Shown here one piece after another: positions 34,523-44,587 of a DNA stretch of 64,000 nucleotides (positions are counted from its first letter, which is position 1; the number at the start of each line of letters is the position of its first letter). The stretch covers positions 930,001 through 994,000 of the forward strand of contig JAVHNS010000004.1 in the NCBI GenBank assembly GCA_036872755.1, written 5' to 3'. A program made the position numbers and the translations under genes. The notes beneath the pieces are model-generated. The model did not search any database, was not told where the DNA came from, and worked only from the letters and a program-made list of their open reading frames with translations. This DNA comes from Orbilia blumenaviensis. Taxonomy: Eukaryota; Ascomycota; Orbiliomycetes; Orbiliales; Orbiliaceae.

Positions 34523-35576
34523 CTACTATATTTCTAAATCAGTCTTTGGACATTCTTATACTTAAGGTGGGGTTGAGCTTCCGTATTTCTGTACATAGAA
34601 TAATAAAATGTAATATTGGTTTGTCATGAAAGCAAGGTGAATGGCGGTTCTGTATGGTGGTCCTGGGAGTAGACGTGTGGTATTGTGCGAGTTGCGCTGT
34701 GGCAACCCCCAAATAGGAAATCATGGGCAAACTGCCCCAATTAAGCTAGCGTGATGAAGTGTGCGCTGATGGTATGGACTCTACGCTGTGTGCTACACAC
34801 TGAAATGCAACAGCATCCAACACATGAAGCCAAAAGTGTTGATCATAGTTGGTGCCCTAGCGAACTCGGCGTAGCACAACATAGAGGTGGTGATGATCTC
34901 GTTGGGGGTGGTGACAAGCTTCCATAGGCTAGGTTAAGGCAATAGAACTTCATAAAAGGGTTCAGTGAGGGTTAAACCCCTGCCCTAAGTGGAATGCGTT
35001 GAGAGCTGAACACTGCTGTAGGGGGAGCGTCACCATAGGGGGTGTTGTCAACGTCAACGTCTTGCTCAGCACTTCCGTCACGAAATATTTTCCAAAAACA
35101 CAAACGCGACCTCTATCTCCATCCCGACCTCCATCGCTTCGTCAACAACATCACCCCCTCGTCACCACGTGAGCTCCATCGCCGGTTACCCCCAGGTAAG
35201 ATCTCCACTATTGTGAGCTCCGACTTGAAGGCGTCGTCTGCTTTGTTCTAGTTTTCTAAATCTGATGATGTGAATAGGAAAAGCAGATATAGTTGTTCCA
35301 CTTGCCAAAGCCGCTTCTATCAGAGTTTGAGCTACAATCTAGATTCTGCCATAAAAGCGAGCAAAGTTAATTCCTGTGTACCCTGATATCTTTGACCCTG
35401 TGAATAGTTCCTTGCTTCAGGTCAAGTACGCTCGTCGTTAGCAGACCTAGAGGTGATTCCTGGATACTCATTAAGGTAATATCTGTGCTGAGCGAACATG
35501 TGTACGGGGGTATTTCTTCTCCGATATCTGATTCCCGAAGCTCACGCGTCTTGCAGACCTAGTAGAAACCATTCAT
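34523..35576. other. intergenic region with a probable spliced 5' leader
   Basis: After the GH16 3' end, the stretch 35040-35195 is pyrimidine-rich and ends in a strong donor (CCCAG/GTAAGA near 35190-35200), suggesting a 5' UTR intron or an upstream coding exon of the membrane-protein gene at 35577. Two near-identical acceptor-like strings, GCAGACCTAG at about 35440 and 35556, follow. I could not build a phase-consistent coding exon from them. Confidence 0.4.
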
Positions 35577-36833
35577 GTGACAATGAGTCAGATGCAGGAG
35601 CACGAGGTCATCACGGTCACCCGAGGTGGCGAGGTAATTGTTATTGTTCCTTCGACGAAAACGGAACCGGTCAAGAACATCCCTCATGCAGAAACTTCAG
35701 TCGCCCAGACTATGAGCTTGGGGGTCCCAACGACCATGGCAACTTTGGTTCGCAGCTCGGAACTACCTGTCATCATCATAACTCAGGTTATCACTTTGAC
35801 TGCTTTGCCCACCGGCGGAGATGGTTCAATGTGGCCTAGTGCCGAAGAAACAGTTGCCTTTACCAGGGCTAAGGAGAGTCGTCCTGCCGGCCTCCCCTTC
35901 CCAGCTGGTCCACTCGCTACCACGGAAGGCCCCAGCCCATTGGAAACTGGTGGTATGCAGCCTTTCATACCCACAAAGTATGACTTAGGGATTCTGTAAC
36001 TTACAGATGGTTTTCCTAGGTGTTCATACGCCACAAGAGCAATTCAATGGACTCGCGGCTTCTCCAGGTGTTATAGCTGGCACTTTTGCCGCTCTTGTAG
36101 GTGTCGGCATAATCCTTTGTTTTGGCTGTTGGATCCGCCGCAAGCGTCGAGAACGTTTAATCAAAATGGCTGGTAGCCTTCCGGGAGCCGCTGCCCCCGT
36201 CATACCCCAAATCCATCGCTACCTACAGTCTCCAGTGTGGTTTGGTAAGAAGTTGAAGGGTAAATCTACCGAGTTGCAAAACTTACAACCAGCACCTGTT
36301 GGCCCCGCAACTGCAGGACCTTCCACCACTGCACCAACTCCTTTGCCCACTAGGCCGAAGTCCCCACGAGAAGGTGCCATTGGAGAAGTTTATCATATGC
36401 AGAAAGACCCTAAGAGAGACATAATGAGTACTGAAGCCATAATTGGCGGACATGGCTTCAGTACTCACCGCCAGAGCGATAATGTAACTGAGGGCCAAGT
36501 TGGAAAAGAGAACCAGGCTTCAGATTCCAACATCGTGGGAGATCATATGATTGTTGTAGAACCTGACGTTGGCTACCAGGGGTCTTTTAGTAAGTGACAC
36601 TCTTAGAAATAATGGGGTGGGTGGCCTTTGAGCAACTTATACTGACCCGTGTAGCATATGGAGGTGCTATGCCGACTGATATCCAGGAAGTCCCGCAGGC
36701 TGTCCTTAAGTACAACGTCCCAAGTGTTCCCGAGTTGGCCGATACCAACCCCTTCAGGAAGTCCGTTCCTCCCCAGTACGGATACACTGACCAGCAAGAT
36801 GGTAATGCTCCATATATGTATCATCAAGCTTGA
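35577..36833 (+). CDS. single-pass membrane protein with Thr-rich ectodomain
   Basis: Exons 35577-35952, 36020-36589 and 36655-36833. Both introns have good sites (GTATGC, GTAAGT) and phase 1; ~374 residues. The N-terminal part is Val/Thr/Pro-rich (HEVITVTRGGEVIVIVPST), like fungal surface-sensor or mucin-type ectodomains. A transmembrane helix (GVIAGTFAALVGVGIILCFGCW) is followed at once by a stop-transfer cluster (RRKRRER). The cytoplasmic tail of ~200 residues is Pro/Ser-rich and polar. This layout matches fungal wall-sensor-like or skin-type membrane proteins without a known domain. The true N-terminus is uncertain: the frame stays open above 35577 to an acceptor near 35557, so an upstream exon with the signal peptide is likely. 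Confidence 0.7.
36425..36467. repeat. perfect 16-bp inverted repeat inside a CDS
   Basis: The arms are TGAGTACTGAAGCCAT (36425-36440) and its exact reverse complement (36452-36467), separated by an 11-nt loop. They lie within exon 2 of the membrane-protein gene and encode part of the cytoplasmic tail. Confidence 0.95.
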
Positions 36834-36951
36834 TGTTGGACCTCTTACTGTTTTCGAAACCTCAGCTTAAGTGTCATGTTTCTTTTTTGCCTTTCCTATC
36901 TCGACCTTTCGTCGTAATAGTCTGTCGACGAGGTTTTTTATTATTATTATG

Positions 36952-36990
36952 ATGACCATGACCATGACCATGACCATGACCATGACCATG
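36952..36990. repeat. (ATGACC)n microsatellite
   Basis: Six and a half perfect copies of the hexamer ATGACC, directly preceded by a short (TTA)n run. Non-coding. Confidence 0.95.
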
Positions 36991-37689
36991 AGCGTGGAGG
37001 CTACGGTGGTTTTTTCGAGGGAACGGATCGATCCTGTTAGCTGCAGTACATTATAAAGTTAGCTGGTTGTACTGAAAGGTGGCTCTAAGAGGGAAGTTAT
37101 TTTACCATAGCGAATACCACTGTTTCAACTGGCCGAAGTCTGTTGTAAATATTAGATACAGAAGTGTAAGATCCGGATAGCCGATGTAGACGTAAGATGT
37201 AGACGCACCATGTAGATATAAGAAATAGACGTAAAGCATGGGCAGCATCATTATATAGTACCCAGGATGGCATTCATGGGAATATCTTCGTGAATGATAA
37301 CCAAGGCGTAGGGATAGCGGACGTGGCGAGATAATGAATAGCCCTGGCCTGCGTTATTTGTGTAGTCCAGGCCAATGCAGAGCCAATCAAAAGGTACGTG
37401 CAGCAGGCCTCAATGGCGAGCAACGCCTACTAGCAAGTGCTGTCGACGAGTTTGAGCCCTCACTAAATTCTCGCCCTCAATTTTCGTTTGTTCTTATTTC
37501 CTTCTTTCGACTCTAAAGGCAGTCCCACACAACGCTCAATCTTCAAGTTCGCCTTCGACAGTTCTCATCTCTCATCCTCAATCCTCAATCCAACCATCTC
37601 CATCTCTCGTCTCCCCCCATTCCTTCTGTCTTCACCATTCATCACCATCATCATCTCCATTATCATCACCACTTCTTCTCAGGAACTTC

Positions 37690-38265
37690 TCGATCGAATC
37701 AAGCCCTTCATCGATCTTTCTCTGTTCTCATTATTCTTCCTGTCGAATTCTCTCGTCTTTCTATCGAATCCGCTATCGCTGCTGGTTCCGCTTCTCAACT
37801 GAGAAAACCCGTTGCTGAACATCTCCCCCCCCTCGATCTTCTTGTTCTATCCTTTTTCTATCCCCTCAGGCTTTTTTCTTTCATCGGATTCTCTCTTGCT
37901 TCCACTATCGCGTGTTAGCTGAGGAAATACGTTGCTGAATACCTAAGTATCTCTATCCCCCGTCGACCTTGGGATATCCTCTTTTCCCCTGTCAGGTTCC
38001 TCGTCGGATTCTTTCTGGCTTGCTTCAGCTGTTATACATCAGCCAAAGAAACCCGTTGCTGGTATCTATCCTCCTTCGATCTTGGTCTGTTCGCTCCCTT
38101 CCCATCGGATTCTTTTTTCGGTTCCGCTCTCGCGTCTGAGCTCAAGAATTCCGTTACTGAACGTCATTTCTCTCGATTTTATCGCATCTTCATTGTCTTC
38201 ATCGGACCTTTCACTGCTCCTGCTATCGCGTTTTTCGGCAGAAGAAATCCGTTGCTGAAGATCTG
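37690..38265. repeat. five degenerate 98-124 bp tandem repeats, CT-rich
   Basis: The core CGTTGCTGAA, or a close variant, recurs at 37810, 37930, 38054, 38152 and 38250, at spacings of 120, 124, 98 and 98 bases. Each core is preceded by a TCGGATTC...CTATCGCGT...CTGAG block and followed by CT-rich sequence with CTCGATCTT. The copies are diverged, and the block ends about 190 bases before the ATG at 38457. Confidence 0.8.
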
Positions 38266-38456
38266 ATCCCCTCCTGACTACGAAGAGGCACGTTCGACGT
38301 ATTCTTTCTCTTTTACCTCTCTCTATACACCCCTCGGTCTTGTTATTTTTCCGGCTCTCTAGCTCGCTTGCCGACTAGAAATAGCATATCAAGCTCCCCA
38401 GAGCTACCTCTTGTGCTCGCTGTTGTCCTTTTAGTATAAAAGACGACACTGCCAAA

Positions 38457-41400
38457 ATGCGTTGGAATTTTTGGAAGAAGAAGGAGAAGGCACCGATGCC
38501 GACTCGCTCCGAAGACATCACAGCAATGAGGGGAGCAAGCGTTGCGACCCTGCTGGAGATCGAAAAGCGCCACCTGAAAAGGTTGAAGAAGGAAGGTACC
38601 ACCCAGTACCGAATGGAAATGCAGGTCGAATCTGTTAGGCGTTGGGAAAGGTCCGAGAAGGAGAGGAAGAAGATGGAGAAGGCGAGGAAGAAGTTCGAGA
38701 AGTCTCAGGCCAGCCGAATGGAGAGGCATGCGAGGGCCAGGAGGTGGGTGAACAAGGTCTCCGTTTGGTGTGGGTGGGGGTACGTGACCCCACCAGAGGG
38801 TCCCCAGAACGACAAGAAGGCCCCCTCCCAGCCCCAAGGATCGGACTATGGTCCGGTCCTGCAGGGCGAGGATGGTGTAAGTACCTACCCAAGAATCCCA
38901 ATCCCAACAGTCTTTTATGCACCTGGGGATACAAATACCTCAGATAAAGGGCTGGCCGGTAAGCTCAGATTTAGCTAACTTTTGATATAGGGGCCGGAAG
39001 TCAGGACGGGGCCCTGGAACGAGCAGTTGTCGGAGCAGTTTGCCTTCCCAATGGAGGAGATGAGGAGGGTGAGGGCGGAGATTGAGCACGGTAAGACCAA
39101 TTATACGATTATTTTGTACGAAGTTTGATTTGGAGATCCATATATGCTAACATTAACACAGGTTCGACCGAAGGGTCGACCGTGGAAGAGTCGAGTGACG
39201 ACGACCTTCCACGGGAGGGGGCCAAACAGGCCGTCAAAGGTAAATATTCTAATCTTTCTTTAAATTCTTGACATAGTTGATGTAGCTAACTGAACTTTTA
39301 GAGGGGTTCCGCCTGTACAAGAACCTCAACAAGGCGGAGAGGGTCCTCGGTCAGAGGATAGACCTCTCCGCCTACGAGCTCGCGACCAAGTCGGCGGCCT
39401 GGCCCCCGCGCGTGGCGTGGGCGGACTTGACGACTCCGGTGCCACCGCACGAGCAGCCGGGGTGGGTGATGCCACCCCGTGCGCCGGGCGAGCCTCCCCT
39501 CCCTGACGCTGCCGTCCTCAACGGCCCACCGAGGCCGGACCCATACGAAAAGTCGACCACCAAGTGGTCGCTACCTCCCATTGGGGGGGTATCCGTCACC
39601 GCTCCTGCCCCAGTCCCCGCCCCAGTCCCAGTCCCCGTCCCCGTCCCAGTCTCCGCCCCAGTCTCCGCCCCAGATACGGCCGTCCTTAAGGGACGTAGAC
39701 GCGGCGTTGGGGAGGACGGGCCGGTGATTTTCATCCCATCGGTGGATGAAACACCGACCCCGACCCCAACGCCGACGACAGCCAGTGACGACGGCTGTCA
39801 AGGACGGGCTGAGTTTATGCCGCTCAGCCTTGTCTGTGGGAACCCCCAACAAGGCATAACAGTGGCGGAGGAGCTCGCGTCTGGCGGCGAGAGCAGCAAG
39901 TTGCCCCGAGTGGGCAAGCTGCTCGAGCTTGCCAGGAGGCCCATCCTCCAGATCAAGGGCTTTGGGGTCCCGTGGCGGCTCTACAAAAGGACAGAGGAGG
40001 ATCACCTGCGGGGGGAACGTGTGCTTGATGCACACGGGATCGATATGGAGCTGTTTCAGTTCCGTCGCCGCGGAGACCCATATCGGGACTCCGGGGTGAC
40101 GAGACTGAACTTCGAAAGCACCATCGACCACCAGAAGGCAGAGGAGATCCTCAAATCTGTCAGGGAAAATGGAAAGCACCCCGCCGATACTTTCCAGTCG
40201 ATCAAGGGCATTCGACTTCCCCAGGAGGGGAGCGATGACGATTCTGACTATCACGATCTTGTTCAGGCTTGCGTCGCGGCGTCGGAAGGGGATCCTGAAT
40301 ATGCTGACCTGAATGCAGAGATTCAGGAGGGCATCGAGGAATCCGAGTCTCACGAGCGAAGGCGTCTTATGAACCGTCTTGAAATACGGAGGAAAGAGGT
40401 AAAGGAGAAGGGCATCGCAAACCAACAAAAGTTCTTCGCCAGCGCTTACGACTTATATGGCATGTACGAGTCGTTCAAAGACCAGGGACCGGTGACGGAT
40501 ACAGTGACAGGTACAGTGACAGGTACAGAACAACAGCTGCTGTCTGATAATGGCTTTTATCAATATCAGAATGCATGTTCCTCGTTGTCGGAGTTTGGAG
40601 ATCGAGAAGTTCCAGCTGTTAGGAAAGTCGCTGAAAATCTACCTTCCCTGGAATCGAGTGGGGTCCAGATTCGAGATACCTCTGATAGGATTAACCCAGA
40701 GAAAATACCCGGCCCTACTGCAATGTTACTACAGGTAGAACAGACAGTGCTACCAGTGTTGAAAGACGCACCCGTCCAGAACATCATTCATGGTTTGGGT
40801 TCCGAAGATCGCTCTTCCTCCAAAAATCTCCGTGTCCCGGTAGATGTCGAATCACTATCCACATGGAATCTATCAAAGAAAAGCTCTTCTGGGGGGGATT
40901 TCCTTGATTTGGTTGCAAAGAATCGCCCTCCTCCCAAAAACCCTTGTGCTGCAGCAAATGTCAGGCCGTTATCTCCATCATCGTTGTCTACGATAAGCGC
41001 TTGTCGGGGCGATCCAGGCCAACCAGTTCCCTCATTTTTAGAGCCGCCACAGATGGCACCAACAGTGATAGTCAGGCCCAAAGACACCACCACAAACAGC
41101 CCATTCGGTTTATACGACAGACCATTCGGTCCCCGGCCTCAGATGCCGCTTTTGACAATGGAAGGCACTGCTAGTGGAATCCTCGTCAACGCCGTTGTCA
41201 AGGTCAAGAATGAGAGAGCGAGTCGAGGTGACGACTGTAGCAGGCTCCAATCTGCACCTGAAACCCCGGAGGACGAACTCTATATTCTCAAGTTCAACTA
41301 TGAGGTTATCATTGCGGCCAAAAGGCTGGCCAGCCAAGCCGGGAATGAAACTTGCGCCTACAACGTTGTCCGATATGCTTGCGAGCAGTTGAAAGTTGAA

Positions 41401-42159
41401 CTACCAAATAGTGCTGGACTAAGTTCTTTCGACCTGGAAACGTGGTTCATGAGGGACTACTACGAACGCAGAGCGGGTGCGAAGGCATTACGTCGACTAC
41501 AGAGAGAGCTTCTACTCCAGCACGCGGAGCGTGAGGCAGGACTTCTACCCCCGCAAGCGGAAGAAAAGGCGGAACTTCTACGACAGCAAGAGGCAGACTA
41601 TGTACTCAGGCATCAGAGAGGACTTCTATTACTTCAGTCAGATGAGACAGATGAAACAGGCGTGGATACGGAGACAGAAAGGTTTGAGACTGGGGAAAAT
41701 AACGATGCCATTCCTAATTCACCTAACGGGCCTAATTTCCAAAAAGACGCTGCATTTGGCAACGACAACCAATCACGACCTGAGAATCAACTCGATACCC
41801 TAGAACCAGAGGGTCACCCGGAGACATCTCGCCCCACAAGTCCGTTCAGCTTTTTGCCATCAAACGGCGGATCTTCTCAAGCTCAACCTTCTTCCCCGGC
41901 CAGAGATATACCAGTTCGAAATAGTCCACAGTCAGACTCAAGCGCAAAGACTATTCGCCGACGCTCATCTGTAGGCAGCGCTCCGTCTGCTCCGGCAGCA
42001 GAAGCATATCTTCACGGCATTCCAGAGGACTTCCTTCGTCGACACGCCCAAATGGCAAACGCTAGAATTGTTGAGCCAGAAGTACAGGCACAAGCCCCTG
42101 GGATCATCCGCCGAGCGCGAGTCCGTCCACGAAGATCACGCATGGAGGACGCGACCTAA
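38457..42159 (+). CDS. large low-complexity orphan protein, 1151 aa
   Basis: Exons 38457-38876, 38991-39090, 39162-39239 and 39302-42159. Introns of 114, 71 and 62 nt use GTAAGT/GTAAGA/GTAAAT donors and keep phase (0, 1, 1). The N-terminus is a highly basic Lys/Arg/Glu coiled coil (residues ~30-95). A PxPV run (residues ~300-325, encoded by 39598-39670) is a short in-frame repeat. The middle is acidic and polar. A helical segment near residues 980-1010 repeats LL(L/R)Q(H/Q)xE-type units; the tail is Ser/Pro/Arg-rich and basic. No domain is recognised and no signal peptide or membrane span is seen. Continuous coding over 2.8 kb in the last exon and four coherent junctions make it a real gene. 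Codon use in the first half is notably GC-rich (GTC, CCC, GAG) compared with its neighbours. Confidence 0.75.
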
Positions 42160-44587
42160 ACGAGCCCCTTAGCGGTTTTATCATCATTACTCCTGTTGCT
42201 CACTTTACATTGTACTCATTCTTCGAAGCGGAAAGTTTTTATGTTGTTTTTTTCTACGATCCGTTTGCTGCTCTTTATCCGTCTCATACTGCCTCAGCAA
42301 ATACGTTCATGCCGTTAGTATGCCATCCACGCTCTAGGCAAAGCTCTCGGTGACATTTCGCCACGCGGACCGGCCCGATACAGGAGTCTTTCCAGCCCCA
42401 TTTCATCGCTATCGTCACCTATTTTGAGTTTTGCCAAGTTTGATTTTCCTTCTACTGCTTGCGCCGGCTCATGAAGTTCATATTTTCTAATGAACCACAT
42501 GCCACCTTACGAATTACGACCTGCAAAACCTCTACGCATACCCTCCTGTTTCAAGATTTAGAACGTTTCCTGCTTTGACCCGGTATCAATATTGACACGC
42601 CCCATTCGATAAGTCCACCGGGGCGAGATAACAACGTTACGAACCTTTACGAATGATATGCCTGATGATGAACAAATCATGAAGGTACCCCCACGCACCT
42701 TTTTTGTTGCATTCTGGCCTAAAAATGCTTTTTACGAATTATGATGGAGCGGCGTTATCGTGTTGTTTATTAGCGGGAAGGCGTTGTTGTTCCCTGTTCT
42801 ATGGACAAGGTGTTATTTGTTTTATTAGTGGGACGGTGTTTTGTCATTTCTTTATTACTCCTTACTGGAAGGTGTTATTGTTCTCTGTTTTATTGATGGG
42901 AGGCGTCTGTATTGTGTGTCTTAACTATGAATGGGAGGCGTTATTATTGCGTGGCTTATGAATGGGAGGGTTGTATGGAGGATAGGGAACTAGAAAGGGC
43001 GATAGCTTACTAGATTTCTTTCGAAGCCTGCTTAGTATTTAGGGTTTTCAAATCAATTGAATATAGCTCCTACTATTGTTTTCATTCCGGTTGTGAATTT
43101 TTCTACTTCTGTTACCAGTCAGCCTTGTTTTAGTCGTTATTCTTGATCTGCTTTTTTTTCTTTTATCTTGTGTGGCACGCTGCTGAACCGGTTAACTACC
43201 ACGAATGTATACCTAGGTGGTTACCGTACGGGGTTTTTGCTGGTTTCTCAAGACGGTTGATAGCAAAAAGGAACTTAAAACAGTATAATAACGATTTGGA
43301 AGAAAATAAGACGGCTTGGTTTCTTTTTAAAATATTTTGATATTCGGAAGTAGTCCCGGAAAAGTACCAAAACCCCCTACAGTAACTATTATACGGACTT
43401 AAAGGGAAATGGTAGGCTTTGTAGAAAGTTTCCGCAGCTGAGATCTATTTCGTAGGCAACAAAAGAAACCACCCACATATAATCTCTCAAGTCGCCAAAT
43501 TTATCTAGCGGCCATGCGATAACTACTACTCCTCACATCATATAATCGGCACGGATTGGGATGCAGCGTATTACCATAACCCCGGCTACAAGTCGAGGTG
43601 AAATTGGTCTCTGAGTCAACTTAAAGGCTTATAATTAGAAACTTCGCCTGAGATACAGTATATAGAGAGGCTGCACAGTGTGTAAGCCGGCCATGGGCAC
43701 CAAAATCTGATGCCTGTTTTGAAAGACCCCATAAACTGCAAGAGAACCTCGTGATCAGGTACTATTTCTGTGACCGCTGCGATCTTAATCACATTCATGT
43801 GTATAATCAAGCCGGTTGCACAGTAAGAATCCAAATTTATCAATAATATACAGAAACACAGGTGTGCCGTTGCATCAGCTCGGCTCAATAGTCAGCGCAC
43901 GGTAATAGATTTATCTTTGGCTTCCCCTCTTTTTCGCCTTTTAAATGCAATCAGTATGCTTATATCCGAGAGCCCAAGACTAGCCGTGATGTATAACGGA
44001 AGATCCCGCTTTGGAGATTCCGATGAGCCGTGTCACTTCTTAATCATCATTGGCCTAGTGGTCGGTGGACCCTTGTTTCTGTTTAATTTCATTCTGCGAG
44101 GTCGTACCAAGACCTGGGCGTGAGACAATGCCGTACAAAATATTCCAAGTAAGGTGCCAACTCAAGAAACACCACAGAAATATCACAGCCTTATACGGGA
44201 GGCTCCTAAAATTGTCATTCGCAGTTAGGCAAAAGATGCCTGTATTTATGCATGCATGTACAGAACAAAATATGCATAAATACGTGTTAACAAGTCGCAC
44301 AAGTAGATCCGGGTGGTTAGAAAGGGTCTGGTAAGCCAGCCTCCACAAAACTTATCCAGACCATTCCACGAAGTGGCCCGGAAGGGAGGGTAAATTTATA
44401 CAGGCACGCCCATTGAAAACCGAGAGCAACTCAACTCCAAAGTGCTACTTCAAGTCTGTACAAGGTCGTTAATTTTGCAATTAAAACCTCGCAAATTTAA
44501 TCGCCAATATCCTTTCATATCACAAAAAGAGATACCAGATACGTATGCCAAAGGCGAAAAAACCGCAGGCGTAGCGTCTCTGATACA
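42160..44587. other. 2.4-kb gene-poor spacer
   Basis: No gene supported. Contains a degenerate ~30-35 bp minisatellite (42745-42980) shortly after the 3' end of the orphan gene. The rest is AT-rich. A 68-codon frame (43917-44123) with one hydrophobic run is too weak to call. Confidence 0.5.
42745..42980. repeat. degenerate GGAGGCGTTATT minisatellite
   Basis: About seven diverged copies of a 30-35 base unit of the form GG(A)AGGCGTTATTGTT...TTTATTGATGGG. The clearest starts are near 42749, 42780, 42810, 42870, 42900 and 42931. The copies differ by point changes and small indels. Confidence 0.7.

Larger units (their letters stand above)
36834..38456. other. 1.6-kb intergenic and leader region
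   Basis: Holds a hexanucleotide microsatellite (36952-36990), short GATGTAGACGTAA-type near-repeats at 37175-37230, a CT-rich tract from about 37480, and a block of five degenerate tandem repeats up to 38280. No protein-coding frame is convincing. The right half is probably promoter and 5' UTR of the gene at 38457. Confidence 0.6.

Noticed and set aside
35498..35576. ATG at 35498 as the signal-peptide start of the membrane protein
   Set aside because: The hydrophobic start is in another frame than the Thr-rich exon and no phase-correct splice joins them.
39571..40428. 285-codon antisense frame
   Set aside because: A shadow of the third-position bias of the large orphan gene on the plus strand; no domain.
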